From: Magicicada septendecula
Taxonomy: Eukaryota; Arthropoda; Insecta; Hemiptera; Cicadidae
DNA length: 64,000 nt
Reading direction: 5' to 3'
Assembly: GCA_034769895.1 (NCBI GenBank)
Contig: JAWRYS010001459.1
Coordinates: 62,001-126,000, forward strand
The notes under the pieces are model-generated. The model had not been told where the DNA came from. It worked only from the letters and a program-made list of their open reading frames with translations, and did no database searches. Made by a program: the position numbers and the translations under genes. Below, piece after piece: positions 11,401 to 21,712 of this stretch (the stretch's first letter is position 1; each line of letters begins with the position of its first letter).

Positions 11401-12202
11401 CATCATACGTTGTAACAGTTTATATGCTAATGTATAGTAATATAATTCAAGTAATAATACCATTCTTCCAATGGTTAAATAAAAGAAAGTCTTGCAAGCT
11501 AATATCACGAATTGAGTATGACTAAAAGTTTTAATGAATAAATACCGAAGGTTACCCGGATCCGAGGTATAGCTAAATAGAATCAATTTTGATCCCAAAG
11601 TTTAAAGAAAGCATTCAAATAACTTCAATTTAATTAGTAATGTCATGGGATCTGTCAGTAAATGTTTTTAAATGTTAAATAAAGAGAAGTCGTCTTGTTA
11701 CACACATATAAGGAGTGCTTAAATCAATAGTATACCTTCCCATTGTTTCCTTACACAGTTAGTAAGTAATTTGTTATATTAATTATTGGTGATTCATTCT
11801 GTTACAACGTAGGCAGCCCATCTGATTGACGGAGCTTAATTATGTTGGGTTCCCTGGATTTGTAACGAGGCGAAAAGACGTTACAAAATGGAAACACTAA
11901 ATTTTATGGAACTTTTAGCTATCAACAGGAACATCTTTAAAGAAGCTTACACACTGTTTTGTTTAATAGTAACTATTCCATCCACTAGCGTTTCCGTAGG
12001 ACGAAGTTTTTCTTGTTTAAAAAGTATAAAATCATATCTGCGCAATACAATGACAGAGGACAGACTTACTAACTTATCAAAAATTTCCATAGAAAAGGAA
12101 CTGTTAAACGAATTAATTAACGTACAACCATTTTATGACGACATTATCGACAAGTTTGCATATTTGAAAGAGAGGAGAATTGACCTTGTGTTCAAGAAAT
12201 AA
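8487..12202 (+). pseudogene. hAT transposase (TTF zinc finger, DUF4371, dimerisation domain), broken
   Basis: The likely start is the ATG at 8487. A stop follows soon after, near 8568, before the frame at 8585. The frame 8585-9250 has a TTF-type zinc-finger pattern (WYSTFEWLCGS followed by LFCMPC). After breaks near 9250-9450 the frame at 9452 gives MSGELNGLQ and VHCMAHRLNLV, hallmarks of ZMYM1-like hAT proteins. Further pieces follow at 9778-10104 and 10143-10334. The C-terminal dimerisation domain lies at 11888-12202 (SVGRSFSCLKSIKSYLRN). Several frameshifts and stops, plus the insertion between 10329 and 11876, make it non-functional. Confidence 0.8.
10329..11876. mobile_element. 1.55-kb unclassified insertion within the hAT gene
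   Basis: The hAT reading sequence stops at about 10325 and resumes at about 11881, and GACG occurs at both edges (10325-10328 and 11877-11880), a possible 4-bp target duplication. The inside is AT-rich with no recognised protein, no terminal inverted repeat and no clear TG...CA ends. It contains CT/GA-rich tracts (10721-10735 and 10800-10812). It could be a solo LTR or a non-autonomous element; I cannot decide. Confidence 0.4.
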
Positions 12203-12394
12203 AATGCAAGCCTGTAAGTACTTACTATTTTTAACTACTTTATTTGTAAATTTTATTAACATACTTTTCTTTTGTCTCCATATGTTATTCACGATTCCAA
12301 AACAGGAAGAAACATATTCACATAATTGATGGGGGGGGGGGGGAACTACCACCGATTCTGCTTCACCATTCCTCGAAGCCACGAGCCGCCACTG

Positions 12395-13260
12395 GATTGT
12401 TTGAATGTGCGGCAGTTATCGTTCGCCATAGAAACAATTACTCTTGTTAAAACATAAAACGTGGTGGGTAAACTACCCCTTTCCCTTAACCGATAGGCCT
12501 TCATTCCTTTACAATTTAGGAACGTACAAAAAAATATTTGATTCTGTTTGAATGCATGGCAGTTATCCGTTCGTCATAGAAAAAAATTACCGTTCTTAAA
12601 ACATAAAATGTTGCCGGTAAACTACCCCTTTCCCTTAACCGATCTTCACCAAAATGAACAGACCTTGAGTACTTAACAATTCAGGAACGTATGCAAAAAA
12701 ATATTTGATTCTGTTTGAATGTGCGGCAGTTATCATTCGTCATAAGAAAAATTACCCTTGTCAAAACAAAATGTTGCAGGTAAACTATCCCTTTCCCTTA
12801 ACCGATCTTCACCAAAATCAACAAACCTTGAGTACTTAACAATTCAGGAACGTATGCAAAAAATTATTTGATTCTCTTTGAATGTGCGGCAGGTATCATT
12901 CGTCACAAGAAAAATTACCCTTGTTAAAACATAAAACGTTGCAGGTAAACTATCCCTTTCTCTTAACCGATCTTCACCGAAATCAAAAGGCCTTGAGACC
13001 TCTATAATTCAGGGTGGCATAAAAACAATTATTTGATTCCGTTTGAATTTACTGCAGTTATCGTTCGTCATTGAAAAAATTACCCTTGTTAAAACATAAA
13101 ACGTTCCAGGTAAACTACCCCTTTCCCTTAACCGATCTTCACCAAAAATAATACGTCTTGAGTACTCTACAATTCAGTGCTGTATGCAAAAATTATTTGA
13201 TTCTGTTTGAATTTGCGGCTCTTATCGTTTGCCATAGAAAAAAAATCCACACAAACACAC
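12395..13260 (+). repeat. 162-bp satellite array, continuation after the hAT insertion
   Basis: Five to six units anchored by (G)GTAAACTA at 12467, 12616, 12779, 12943 and 13109 (spacing 149-166). The run ends in a short CA microsatellite (13250-13273), then the TTTTCATGTTTTGAGGGTAG block and the hairpin module at 13366-13394. This order (tandem units, microsatellite, hairpin) repeats at 16.3 kb. Confidence 0.88.
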
Positions 13261-13365
13261 GCACACACACACACTTTTCGAAAAATTACTTTTTTTTCAT
13301 GTTTTGAGGGTAGTACAATCAGAATCTGCAATTATCTCGAACACGATTTTTTTCGCCATCACCAT

Positions 13366-13394
13366 ACTTCCATTTCCTTATGGAACATGGAAAA
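13366..13394 (+). repeat. Near-palindromic hairpin ending a satellite array
   Basis: The sequence ACTTCCATTTCC-TTATGG-AACATGGA folds on itself with only a few mismatches. The same hairpin occurs at 16437-16465, 16919-16947 and 17354-17382, each time at the edge of a satellite array or its inverted copy. Here the flank continues to about 13495 as the module also found at 1212-1323. Confidence 0.75.
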
Positions 13395-13494
13395 TATCGG
13401 TATGGAGAACCATACATGACTTCCATGTTCTAAGATTTATATTTAAAATCATATTCGAAATGAAATATTTCCATAGAAACTACGTCTTTCTACT

Positions 13495-13737
13495 TATTGC
13501 TTCAGCATTAACCACAGTACTGTGCTCACTAACGTATACCACCACCACCTCACGTTTTTGCACTCGATTTTCACCGATGATGGCAGTCGATGGCACTGCC
13601 GAAAAGTCTGGTTTTGCAGAAAACATTGGACTACGGCTAAAGAGCCCGGGAAGTAATTTTAACAAAAAACTACTTCTTTGTTGCCGATAACGTAGTACAC
13701 ATATAAAAAATTCTCCCCTCCACCTTCAACTATAATT
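13495..13737. other. Spacer between two satellite elements
   Basis: About 240 bp, less AT-rich than the arrays, with an ACCACCACC run near 13540 and no recognised repeat. An open plus frame runs through it, but its composition gives no support for a gene. Confidence 0.4.
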
Positions 13738-16320
13738 TTTAATAATAGAAAATTACCCCCACCCCGTTCACCTAACTTCTTCATTTATAGACATTTCATC
13801 TACGTTTCTACAGTGGATTACTATGAGCTTCTTATCAGGATACTTTATTTATAAAAATTAAGTACTTTACTCATGTTAAATCATAAAATGTTTCAGGTAA
13901 ACTACCCCTTTCCCTTAACCGATCTTCTCCAAAATCAACAGACCTTCCGTCCTCTACAATTCAGGGAAGGATGCAAAAAAATATTTGATTCTGTTTGAAT
14001 GTGCGGCAGTTATCGTTCGTCATGGAAACATTTCTCTTGTTACAACATAAAATGTTGCAGGTAAACTACCCCTTCCCCTTAACCGATCTTCACCAAAATC
14101 AATAGACCTTCAGCTCTCTGCAACTCAGGGGGTGCAAAAAATTATTTGATTCTTTGAATTTTCGGCAGTTATCGTTCGTCATAAAAAAATTACCCTTTTT
14201 AAAACATAAAACGTTGCTGATAAACTACCCCTTCCCTTAACCAATCTTCAACAAAATCAACAGACCTTGAGTTCTCTTTAGTTCAAAAAGGTATGCAAAA
14301 ACCTAGTTGATTCTGTTTGAATTTACGGCAGTTATCGTTCGTCATATAAAAAATTACCCTTGTTAAAACATAAAATGTTGCTGGTAAACTACCCCTTTCC
14401 CTTAACCGATCTTCACCATCACCAATACGTATTGAGAACTCTACAATACAGGGCTGTATGCAAAACATCATTTGATTCTGTTTGAATTTGCGGCTGTTAT
14501 CGTTTACTATAGAAAAAAATTACCCTTGATAAAAAACCGTTGCAATTAAACTACCCCTTTCCCTTAACAGATCTTCACCAAAAACGACAGATCTTAGGTA
14601 CTCTACAATTCAGGCCTGTATGCAAACAATTATTTGGTTCTGTTTGAATTTGCGGCTGTTATCGTTTGCCATAGAAAACACCCTTGATAAAACATAAAAT
14701 GTTGCTGGTAAACTACCCTATTCCATTAACCAATCTTCACCAAAAACAATAGGTCTTGAGAACCCTACAATTCACGGCTGTATGCAAAACATTAGTTGAT
14801 TCTCTTTGAATTTACGGCAGTTATCGTTCGTCATAGGAAAAATACCCTTCTTAAACCATAAAACGTTGCAGGTAAACTACCCCTTTCACTTAACCGATCT
14901 TCAACAAAATCAACAGACCTTGAGTTCTGTATAATTCAAAAAGGTATGCAGAAGAGTAGTTGATTCTGTTTTAATGTACGGCAGTTATCGTACGTCAAAA
15001 AAAAATTACCCTTGATAAAACATAAAATGTTGCTGGTAAACAACCCTATTCCCTTAACCGATCTTCACCAAAACCAACAGGCCTTGAGAACTCTACATTT
15101 CAGGGCTGTATGCAAAATATTAGATGATTCTGTTTGAATTTGCGGCTGTTATCATTTGCCATATAAAATACCCTTGATAAAACAAAAAACGTGTCCGGTA
15201 AACTACCCCTTTCCCTTAACCGATCTTCACCAAAAACAATAGATCTTTAGTACTCAATAAAACAGGGCTGTATGCAAAAACGTATTTGATTCTGTTTGAT
15301 TTTGCGGCTCTTATCGTTTGCCATAGAAAATACCCTTTTAAAACATAAAACGTTGCAGGAAAACTACCCCTTTCCCTTAACCGATCTTCACCAACACCAA
15401 TAGGTATTGAGAACTCTACAATACAGGGCTGTATGCAAAACATCATTTGATTCTGTTTGAATTTGCGGCTGTTATCATTTACCATAGAAAAAGAAAGTAA
15501 AATTACTCTTGATAAAAAACCGTTGACGGTAAACTACCCCTTTACATTAACCGATCTTCACCAAAAACGATAGGTCTTGAGAACTCTACAATTCAGAGCT
15601 ATATGCAAAATATTATATGATTTTGTTTGAATTTGCGGCTGTTATCGTTTGCCATACAAAATACCCTTGATAAAACAAAAAACGTGGCAGGTAAACTACC
15701 CTTTCCCTTAAACGAACTTCACCAAAAACAATAGGTCTGTAGTACTCAAGAAATCAGGGCTGTATGCAAAAACGTATTTGATTCTGTGTGAATTTGCGGC
15801 TCTTATCGTTTGCCATATAAAATACCCTTTTAAAACATAAAACGTTGCAGGTAAACTACCCCTTTCCCTTAACCGTTCTTCAACAAAACCAAAAGGTCTT
15901 GAGAACTCTACAATTCAGGGTAGTATGCAAAACATTATTTGATTATGTTTGAATTTACGGCTGTTATCGTTTGCCATAGAAAATACCCTTGTTAAAACAT
16001 AAAACGTTGCAGGTAAACTACCCCTTTCCCTTAACCGATCTTTACCAAAATCAACAGATCTTGAGAGCTTTACAATTCAGGGCTGTATGCGAAATATTAT
16101 TTGATTCTGTTTGAATTTGCGGCTGTTATCGTTTGCCAAACAAACAAAATTACCCTTGATAAAAAAAAACCGTTGCAGGTAAACTACCCCTTTCCCCCAA
16201 CCTATCTTCACCAAAAACAATAGGTCGCGAGTACTCTATAAATTAGGGCTGTATGCAAAAAATTATTTGATTCTGTTTGAATTTGCGGCTGTTATCGTTT
16301 GCCATAGAAAAAAAATCTAC
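13738..16320 (+). repeat. Main 162-bp satellite array with leading flank module L
   Basis: After module L (13738-13870) about fifteen units follow, anchored by GGTAAACTACCCC or variants at about 13896, 14060, 14220, 14382, 14545, 14707, 14871, 15035, 15197, 15358, 15528, 15690, 15850, 16012 and 16178. Spacing is 160-170 bp. Each unit also carries CCCTTAACCGATCTTCACC, ATTTGATTCTGTTTGAAT and a GTTATCGTTYGYCAT block. Units differ by substitutions and small indels, so the array is not freshly amplified. Open frames seen here are artefacts of the repeat. Confidence 0.92.
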
Positions 16321-16465
16321 AGACACAGATAGACACACACAGACACTTTTCGAAAAATGACTTTTTTTCATGTTTTGAGTGTAGTACAATCAGAATCTGC
16401 AATAATCTCGAACACGATTTTTTTTGCCATCACCATACTTCCATTTCCTTAAGGAACATGGAAGT
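16321..16465 (+). repeat. Terminal module R: microsatellite plus hairpin
   Basis: A CA-type microsatellite (16319-16345) is followed by TTTTTTCATGTTTTGAG and then a 29-bp near-perfect palindrome centred on TTAAGG at 16437-16465. This ends the array as at 13.3 kb. An inverted copy of the whole module lies at 16919-17090. Confidence 0.8.
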
Positions 16466-16789
16466 AATAAAAATCTGATTATTATTTCCGTGGTTACGGT
16501 CAACTTAAATTTATAAATATGCAGTTATTGTTGGTCAGATTTTTGTGTTTAAAGCTACTTTGTAAATTTATTATGTGTGAAATTGTGCGCTGCGACAGAT
16601 ACTAATACCTAAAGCTAATCGTAAAGCGAAACTGGGACTTCAGCAATAAAGTAGAGGTGTATTCCATGGCAGTAGGATATCCCCCACCACCAAAATCGTA
16701 TAAAAACTTGTTCCCTAGACGTATGGAGTAATTTTTGCTTTTAAAATAATTTTTTTTATGTAATCAATACACACACGGTTTTACGTTTT

Positions 16790-17404
16790 AACAAGAGTAA
16801 AGTATTTATTTTTGATAAATAAAGTATCCTGAAAATAAGGTCATAATAATCCACTGTAGAAAGGTAGATCAAATAACTATAAATGAAAAGTGTAGTTAAA
16901 AAGGGAGAAGTAATTTTTACTTCCATGTTCCATAAGGAAATGGAAGTATGGTGATGGCAAAAAAAATCGTGGTCGAGATTATTGCAGATTCTGATTGTAC
17001 TACCCTCAAAACATGAAAAAAGTCATTTTTCAAAAAGTGTCTGTGTGTGTGTGTCGGTCTGTGTCTGTGTGTCTATAGATTTTTTTCTATGGCAAACGAT
17101 AACAGCCGCAAATTCAAACAGAATCAAATAATTTATTGCATACAGTCCTGGTTTGTAGAGTACTCAAGATCTATTGTTTTTGGTGAAGATCGGTTAAGGG
17201 AAAGGGCAGCCGCAAATTCAAACAGAATCAAATAATTTATTGCATACAGTCCTGATTTGTAGAGTACTCAAGATCTATTGTTTTTGGTGAAGATCGGTTA
17301 AGGGAAAGGGGTAGTTTACCAGCAATGTTTTTTTTTAATCAAGGGTAATTTTTACTTCCATGTTCCTTTAGGAAATGGAAGTATGGTGATGGCAAAAAAA
17401 ATCG
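16790..17404 (-). repeat. Inverted partial copy of the satellite element
   Basis: Reading on the minus strand, module L is seen at about 16790-16905. Module R with its hairpin is at 16919-17090, about one and a half satellite units at 17090-17340 (including a direct duplication of 17113-17195 around 17215-17290), and another hairpin at 17354-17382. The array at 13.7-16.5 kb and this copy form a large inverted pair around a spacer of about 320 bp (16466-16790), which has no recognised feature. The copy is cut at 17405 where the next element begins. Confidence 0.75.
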
Positions 17405-18048
17405 TGTTAAGTATGAAGTGTTCGTGAATTGTCGATTTACTGTAGTAATTAATTCGCCAGGATGCAGAAATGATGAAGAGAGAGTGGACTGTAGTTAATA
17501 CATTTATTGGAAATTATTCAGATTATTACAGCATTGAAATGGTTAGGTGTCAATTTTGAATATAAGATTGTCTAATGAGCGCATCGTAAATACAAGTCGT
17601 AAAATGTTACATTGAAGAATTAATTTAGTGAGAAAGCCTAGAAGGCCATATATAAAGTCTTGGGCCTAAGGCCTACATTAATTGTCGCGACAAAGAATAA
17701 ATGAATGTGACAGGATAGCAGCGAGCGCAAGGGCGACCGCCGCTAGCGAACGTATAAGGCGAGGCGCCCACAGACGTGGCGTGGCGGAGGCGTGACGTCG
17801 CTGGGATAAATAACATTGGTTAGTAAATAGACTAACGCCAAAAGAAGTGGCGTGGCGGAGACGTGGCGGAGACGTGGCGGCTGCGCCTCTTCACATCCGC
17901 CACGTCTCCGCCACTCGATTACATCGTGTTCTATTTTCGCCACGTCCACGTCCGTTTCTGTACTGTGTTTTCAGAGTGACTCGCAAAACAGACTGAGAAT
18001 TAAGTATCACAAATAAATAATTATAATCATAAATAATAAAGTGTAATC

Positions 18049-19050
18049 ATGTGCGACGACCAGGATTTCAATATTAATTTTATCCAACTCGTTGAGCAGC
18101 ATCCCGTGCTTATATGACCACACCTCGCCGGATTACCACCGTACCAGAGCCCAAGATCAAGCTTGGATTGCAATAGCAAATGAAATCAAGGAGAATGGTA
18201 GATTCATTACAAGACAATGGTACCTGATTCCAAGACAAGGTGGAAAAACCTGCGAGGAAGATACATAAAACACCTACGAGAATATACGCCGTCAGGATCA
18301 GGTACTGTAAATAAGAAGCCGAATTGCACTGTACTAGTTGGCCGAATTTATGGTTTTTCTTGAGCCATTTACAAAATCCCCCCAAACGAAAAGTAACGTA
18401 AGTCAGGCAAACGACGAAAGAGTGAGTGAAGAGATCTTACACGAAACGGCATCTTTTACGGATGAGGATCCTCCCCAGATTCAAATGGAACGTCAATCTG
18501 TAGCACCACTTCATCATGAAGAAAAAGAATAGGAAGAAGATGAACGCCGATCAAGGCAAATAAATCGTGCCTCTTTACAACTCTCAAAAAACGAATATCG
18601 AAAAGTTTCTGATCAATTACTGTCGCTACAAGACGTCAACAGATCAGCAATGGAAAATTTGTCCGCAAAAAAACAGACAGTGGGAAAATATGATAATGCA
18701 GACTGTTCATTTTTAATGAGCGTATTACCGGATATGAGATAAATGACGGAGGAGCAAAAGCCAGGTTTCAAAATCGGAATTTTAACTATGGCAGGAGATA
18801 TATTAAGTCAAAACCCACCAGCAAATGATTCCTATCAAGACTTCTTGCCTGGTTCGTCAACTATGGCAGGAAATATATTAGGTGAAAAATGTTTCATATG
18901 AAGACTTCTCGCCTGGTTCGTCAACTTCACATGCTTCTGGTTACAAACAATATCAACCTGGTAATACAGTCACCCATCGCACGCTCCATTATTACTGAGC
19001 AAGGAAACACTTACTGATGCATTGCGTACCTTAAATGATGGTTGGGTCGG
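18049..19050 (+). pseudogene. MADF-BESS DNA-binding protein of a Harbinger element, broken
   Basis: From the ATG at 18049 the frame reads NINFIQLVEQHPVL, the start of a MADF (Myb/SANT-like) domain. After a frameshift near 18113 it continues as YDHTSPDYHRTRAQDQAWIA, followed by a decayed helix where other MADF proteins have RWKNLR. Downstream, about 18700-18800, CSFLMSVLPDMR and GFKIGILTMAGDIL resemble a BESS motif. In active PIF/Harbinger elements such a protein helps bring the transposase to DNA and into the nucleus. Several stops and frameshifts and a local duplication of the MAGDIL/MAGNIL segment (18788-18885) break it here. Confidence 0.7.
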
Positions 19051-19327
19051 TTAAGTGATGGTTGGATATTACAAGAATGTGTTGCATACAAATTTAAAGC
19101 ATTTAAAAATATTCTTCACGTGAACATGTTCTGCAATTTATTTTGAACAATCTGTAGGCTATACCGTAAACAATTTTTCGTATTTTCTTCTATCAAAATT
19201 ATAATAATTGTGTGTACCTATGTATTCTTGTTACATCCCACATCTTGAAATGACTAATTTATAACGAAATAATTAATAAGATTTAACTTACACAGTGATA
19301 AATTTACAAACACTGTACTGTACTTTC

Positions 19328-19466
19328 AGGGGATGCGTTTCCAAGGATGGTTTCGTATCATCAACACTTGCTACCGTTTGGAACCACACACCACATGCAG
19401 CTTTTGGTACCACAAACGGTATAAAAAGTGCTGATGATACGAGGCCATCCTCGTGAATTGCGTCCA
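19328..19466. repeat. Imperfect inverted repeat, about 140 bp
   Basis: Positions 19328-19375 and 19418-19466 are inverted copies with several mismatches and small gaps (shared ATGATACGA and CCATCC blocks). The 42-base spacer again holds partly palindromic sequence (ACCACACACCACATG). It looks like a tiny foldback insertion inside the Harbinger element, or part of its regulatory region between the two genes. No target duplication was found. Confidence 0.5.
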
Positions 19467-19769
19467 CTTTAAGTACAGTGTTCTTATAGTTATCTTTCTG
19501 TAACGTTAAATTTTATTAATTATCTTGTTATGAGTATTATGCACTTTCATTCCTGAAGCGGACGCATTGAATTGTGGTTTACTACCGTTCAAATAAATAG
19601 TTATTAGTACTTCCGTGAATCATTGGCACTAAAATATAAAACGCACAGTACCAAAACATAGTTCAGTATTTGAAACGATATAAAAAAATATGTGTGCTGT
19701 TAAATACTTTATGTCGATAATGTTGATGGTAAATTTTGTGGTAGTTTTTGAGTAAGCATAGAAATAACT

Positions 19770-20020
19770 GAAAATGTGTCCACTTCAGGTACAACATTAT
19801 TGTTATTTGTTATCGATTTCTGACAACTTAATGCTATTAAAATACGTTCTTCAGGCGTTATAGAAAGCCTCCAGTTCTTATCCTTTTTACTAATTTCTGG
19901 ACGTAACTTTCTAATAAAACACTCAATTTTTCCCTCTTCATTCTATAAAATGATTTGAACTTCACATCGTACAATGTCTCACCGTACCTTAAACACATTA
20001 AACGCACCGCAATCTTTCTT
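19770..20020 (-). pseudogene. Harbinger transposase N-terminal fragment
   Basis: The minus strand reads RYGETLYDVKFKSFYRMKRE and, after a frameshift near 19945, KLRPEISKKDKNWRLSITPEE then RILIALS. This matches the region before the catalytic domain in PIF/Harbinger transposases (FRMS...I.P.I...D...R..I.PEERL...L). The DDE catalytic part is missing, which makes the element non-autonomous. It faces the MADF gene, so the two genes converge. Confidence 0.65.
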
Positions 20021-21712
20021 CTTCCGCCAATATGGATGTATCCAAAATCGCCTTCTTTTATGAACTGCTTTGTTTAAAATATTTACATTTGCCAAATGGA
20101 CAAGCGCTAACACATCTTCGTCATCAGAGGACGACATTTACGACTGATGTGACAGCAACAGCCGCCGCCTACCCTGTTGGCGTTAAGACACGTCACCGCC
20201 ACGTCGCTTTAAAATAATCGCCACCCGTCCGTCGGTCGCCACTGCCACGTCGCCGCCACTTTGTATTTTGCCACCTCTGTGGGCGCCTGGCCTAACGCAC
20301 TGACCAGTTGTACAGACATGAATTGAGCAAATTAAAAGCGCAGATTAGCCAACCTATAAATGCAAAAATTACCGCGCTACTGTACATAACTGCCCGCAAA
20401 AAATCAAGTGATTTTTTAATACATTTTAGTAACTTATTATATAAAATACAGAGTTCTTAATAATGAAAGTTAATCTCAATAGGCTGCATTGAACCTTGAG
20501 TTGTAATCTTAGATAACAGTTGTGCATTAATTGTTTAGCGATAAGCTTGAATAAAGATAAGCGTTTAGTAGGCCAAGGTTGGCGTGCAAAGTGATTTTAT
20601 GCATGATTGAAAATGTAAGCGCTGGCAATGTATTGCCCAAATATATTGTATGTATACAATATTGAACGATATAAAACATGAAAGTACATAATTTGACAAT
20701 GTTTAATAATGAATGATCGGAAACTCATCCCAAGATGGCCCGATAAATTGTAACCCTATGCAAGTCATAGATGGTTACCATGAAATAGTTGAGGCCAGTA
20801 GACCTGTACAGAGTATTGCATACAATGAACAAATAAATTGTCACAAATTATACATGTTTAGACGTAAATCTAGCATGGCGTCATAAAGTTGAACGAGTCA
20901 TGCTATACCTGAAGTTTCAGGAATTTACAATATATTGTTGTGTGAAAACAAGCTATAGATAGCTGACTGATTGCGAGCACATATGTAATGACATGTATGT
21001 CATAATTAAGCAGGAATAATAATTGTGCAATGCATAATCACAAAATACAAAATACCATATAAAAATACAATATAAAAATAAAATCTAGGCGTGGCGTGGT
21101 TACAGACAGTAGACGCAAAAAACGATAAGTTTTACATAAATGCAACTTATATAATAAATACAATAAACACCAATTTAGTTAATTACAAATATGAATAAGC
21201 GCAATAGCATAAGTAACAAATACGACACTGTGGTTACAAATGTAATACATGAGTTGAACAATTGAGAAATACATTCATAGAACAATAAATCGCACATATT
21301 AACAACTGTGCAAGAAATGCATACATGGTTGTATAACTGCAAACCATGCGAATATTATGTAACAAATTTTTATAAAACAATACCACCGATAACATGACAC
21401 ATACCCAATACCAATCAAAATGTAAATGTGTAGGACATAGTATGCCACACAAAATATTAACATATAAATACAAAATAGCAAATATACCACCATGAAACTA
21501 TGATGAGTATAGAGATGATAGCACAGTGCATGGTTGTGAACTTACAAGTCACATGCAAATTTAGTATAGAAACACGCAATGGTGTAAATTGTCATGAAAA
21601 TGTTGTGATGATACATATCACAATTAGGTTGACCAAATGGTCATATAATAAAGTAATAAAGCCAATGGCCGAGTAAAATAGCATTGTGCTAAATGATCAT
21701 AATAACCTTGTG

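Larger units (their letters stand above)
8260..12394 (+). mobile_element. hAT transposon, 4.1 kb, inserted in the satellite array
   Basis: Ends are CAGTGGCGGTTC at 8260 and GAGCCGCCACTG at 12394, an inverted pair with one mismatch. Flanks GATTATCT (8252-8259) and GATTGTTT (12395-12402) are diverged copies of an 8-bp target duplication. Both match the expected position in the satellite unit, where other copies read GATTCTGTTTGAA. The element carries a complete but broken TTF/DUF4371-type transposase on the plus strand and a 1.55-kb secondary insertion. A G run lies at 12330-12343 close to the right end. Confidence 0.88.
17758..20292. mobile_element. PIF/Harbinger element, 2.5 kb, with TAA target duplication
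   Basis: The left end GGCGAGGCGCCCACAGACGT at 17758 is matched in inverted orientation at 20292 (GGCCAGGCGCCCACAGAGGT), two mismatches in 20. TAA flanks both sides (17755-17757 and 20293-20295), the 3-bp TWA duplication of PIF/Harbinger. Copies of GTGGCG(G/T)AGACGTGG lie inside the left end (17843-17882) and related motifs inside the right end. It carries remnants of both typical genes: a MADF/BESS DNA-binding protein on plus and a transposase on minus. Confidence 0.88.
17405..21712 (-). mobile_element. Probable 3' LTR and 3' untranslated region of the minus-strand BEL/Pao element
   Basis: The satellite sequence breaks exactly at 17405, where TGTTAAGTATG begins. Read on the minus strand this would be an LTR end ...CATACTTAACA. 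From here to the end of the BEL/Pao pol gene at 21713 the sequence is AT-rich and non-coding, apart from a PIF/Harbinger element inserted at 17758-20292. The inner LTR edge and polypurine tract were not located, and the second LTR is absent because the 5' part of the element is lost. The LTR assignment is inference from position. Confidence 0.4.

Noticed and set aside
13870-16320. CRISPR array
   Set aside because: The units are about 162 bp, degenerate along their whole length and without unique spacers; the surroundings are eukaryotic.
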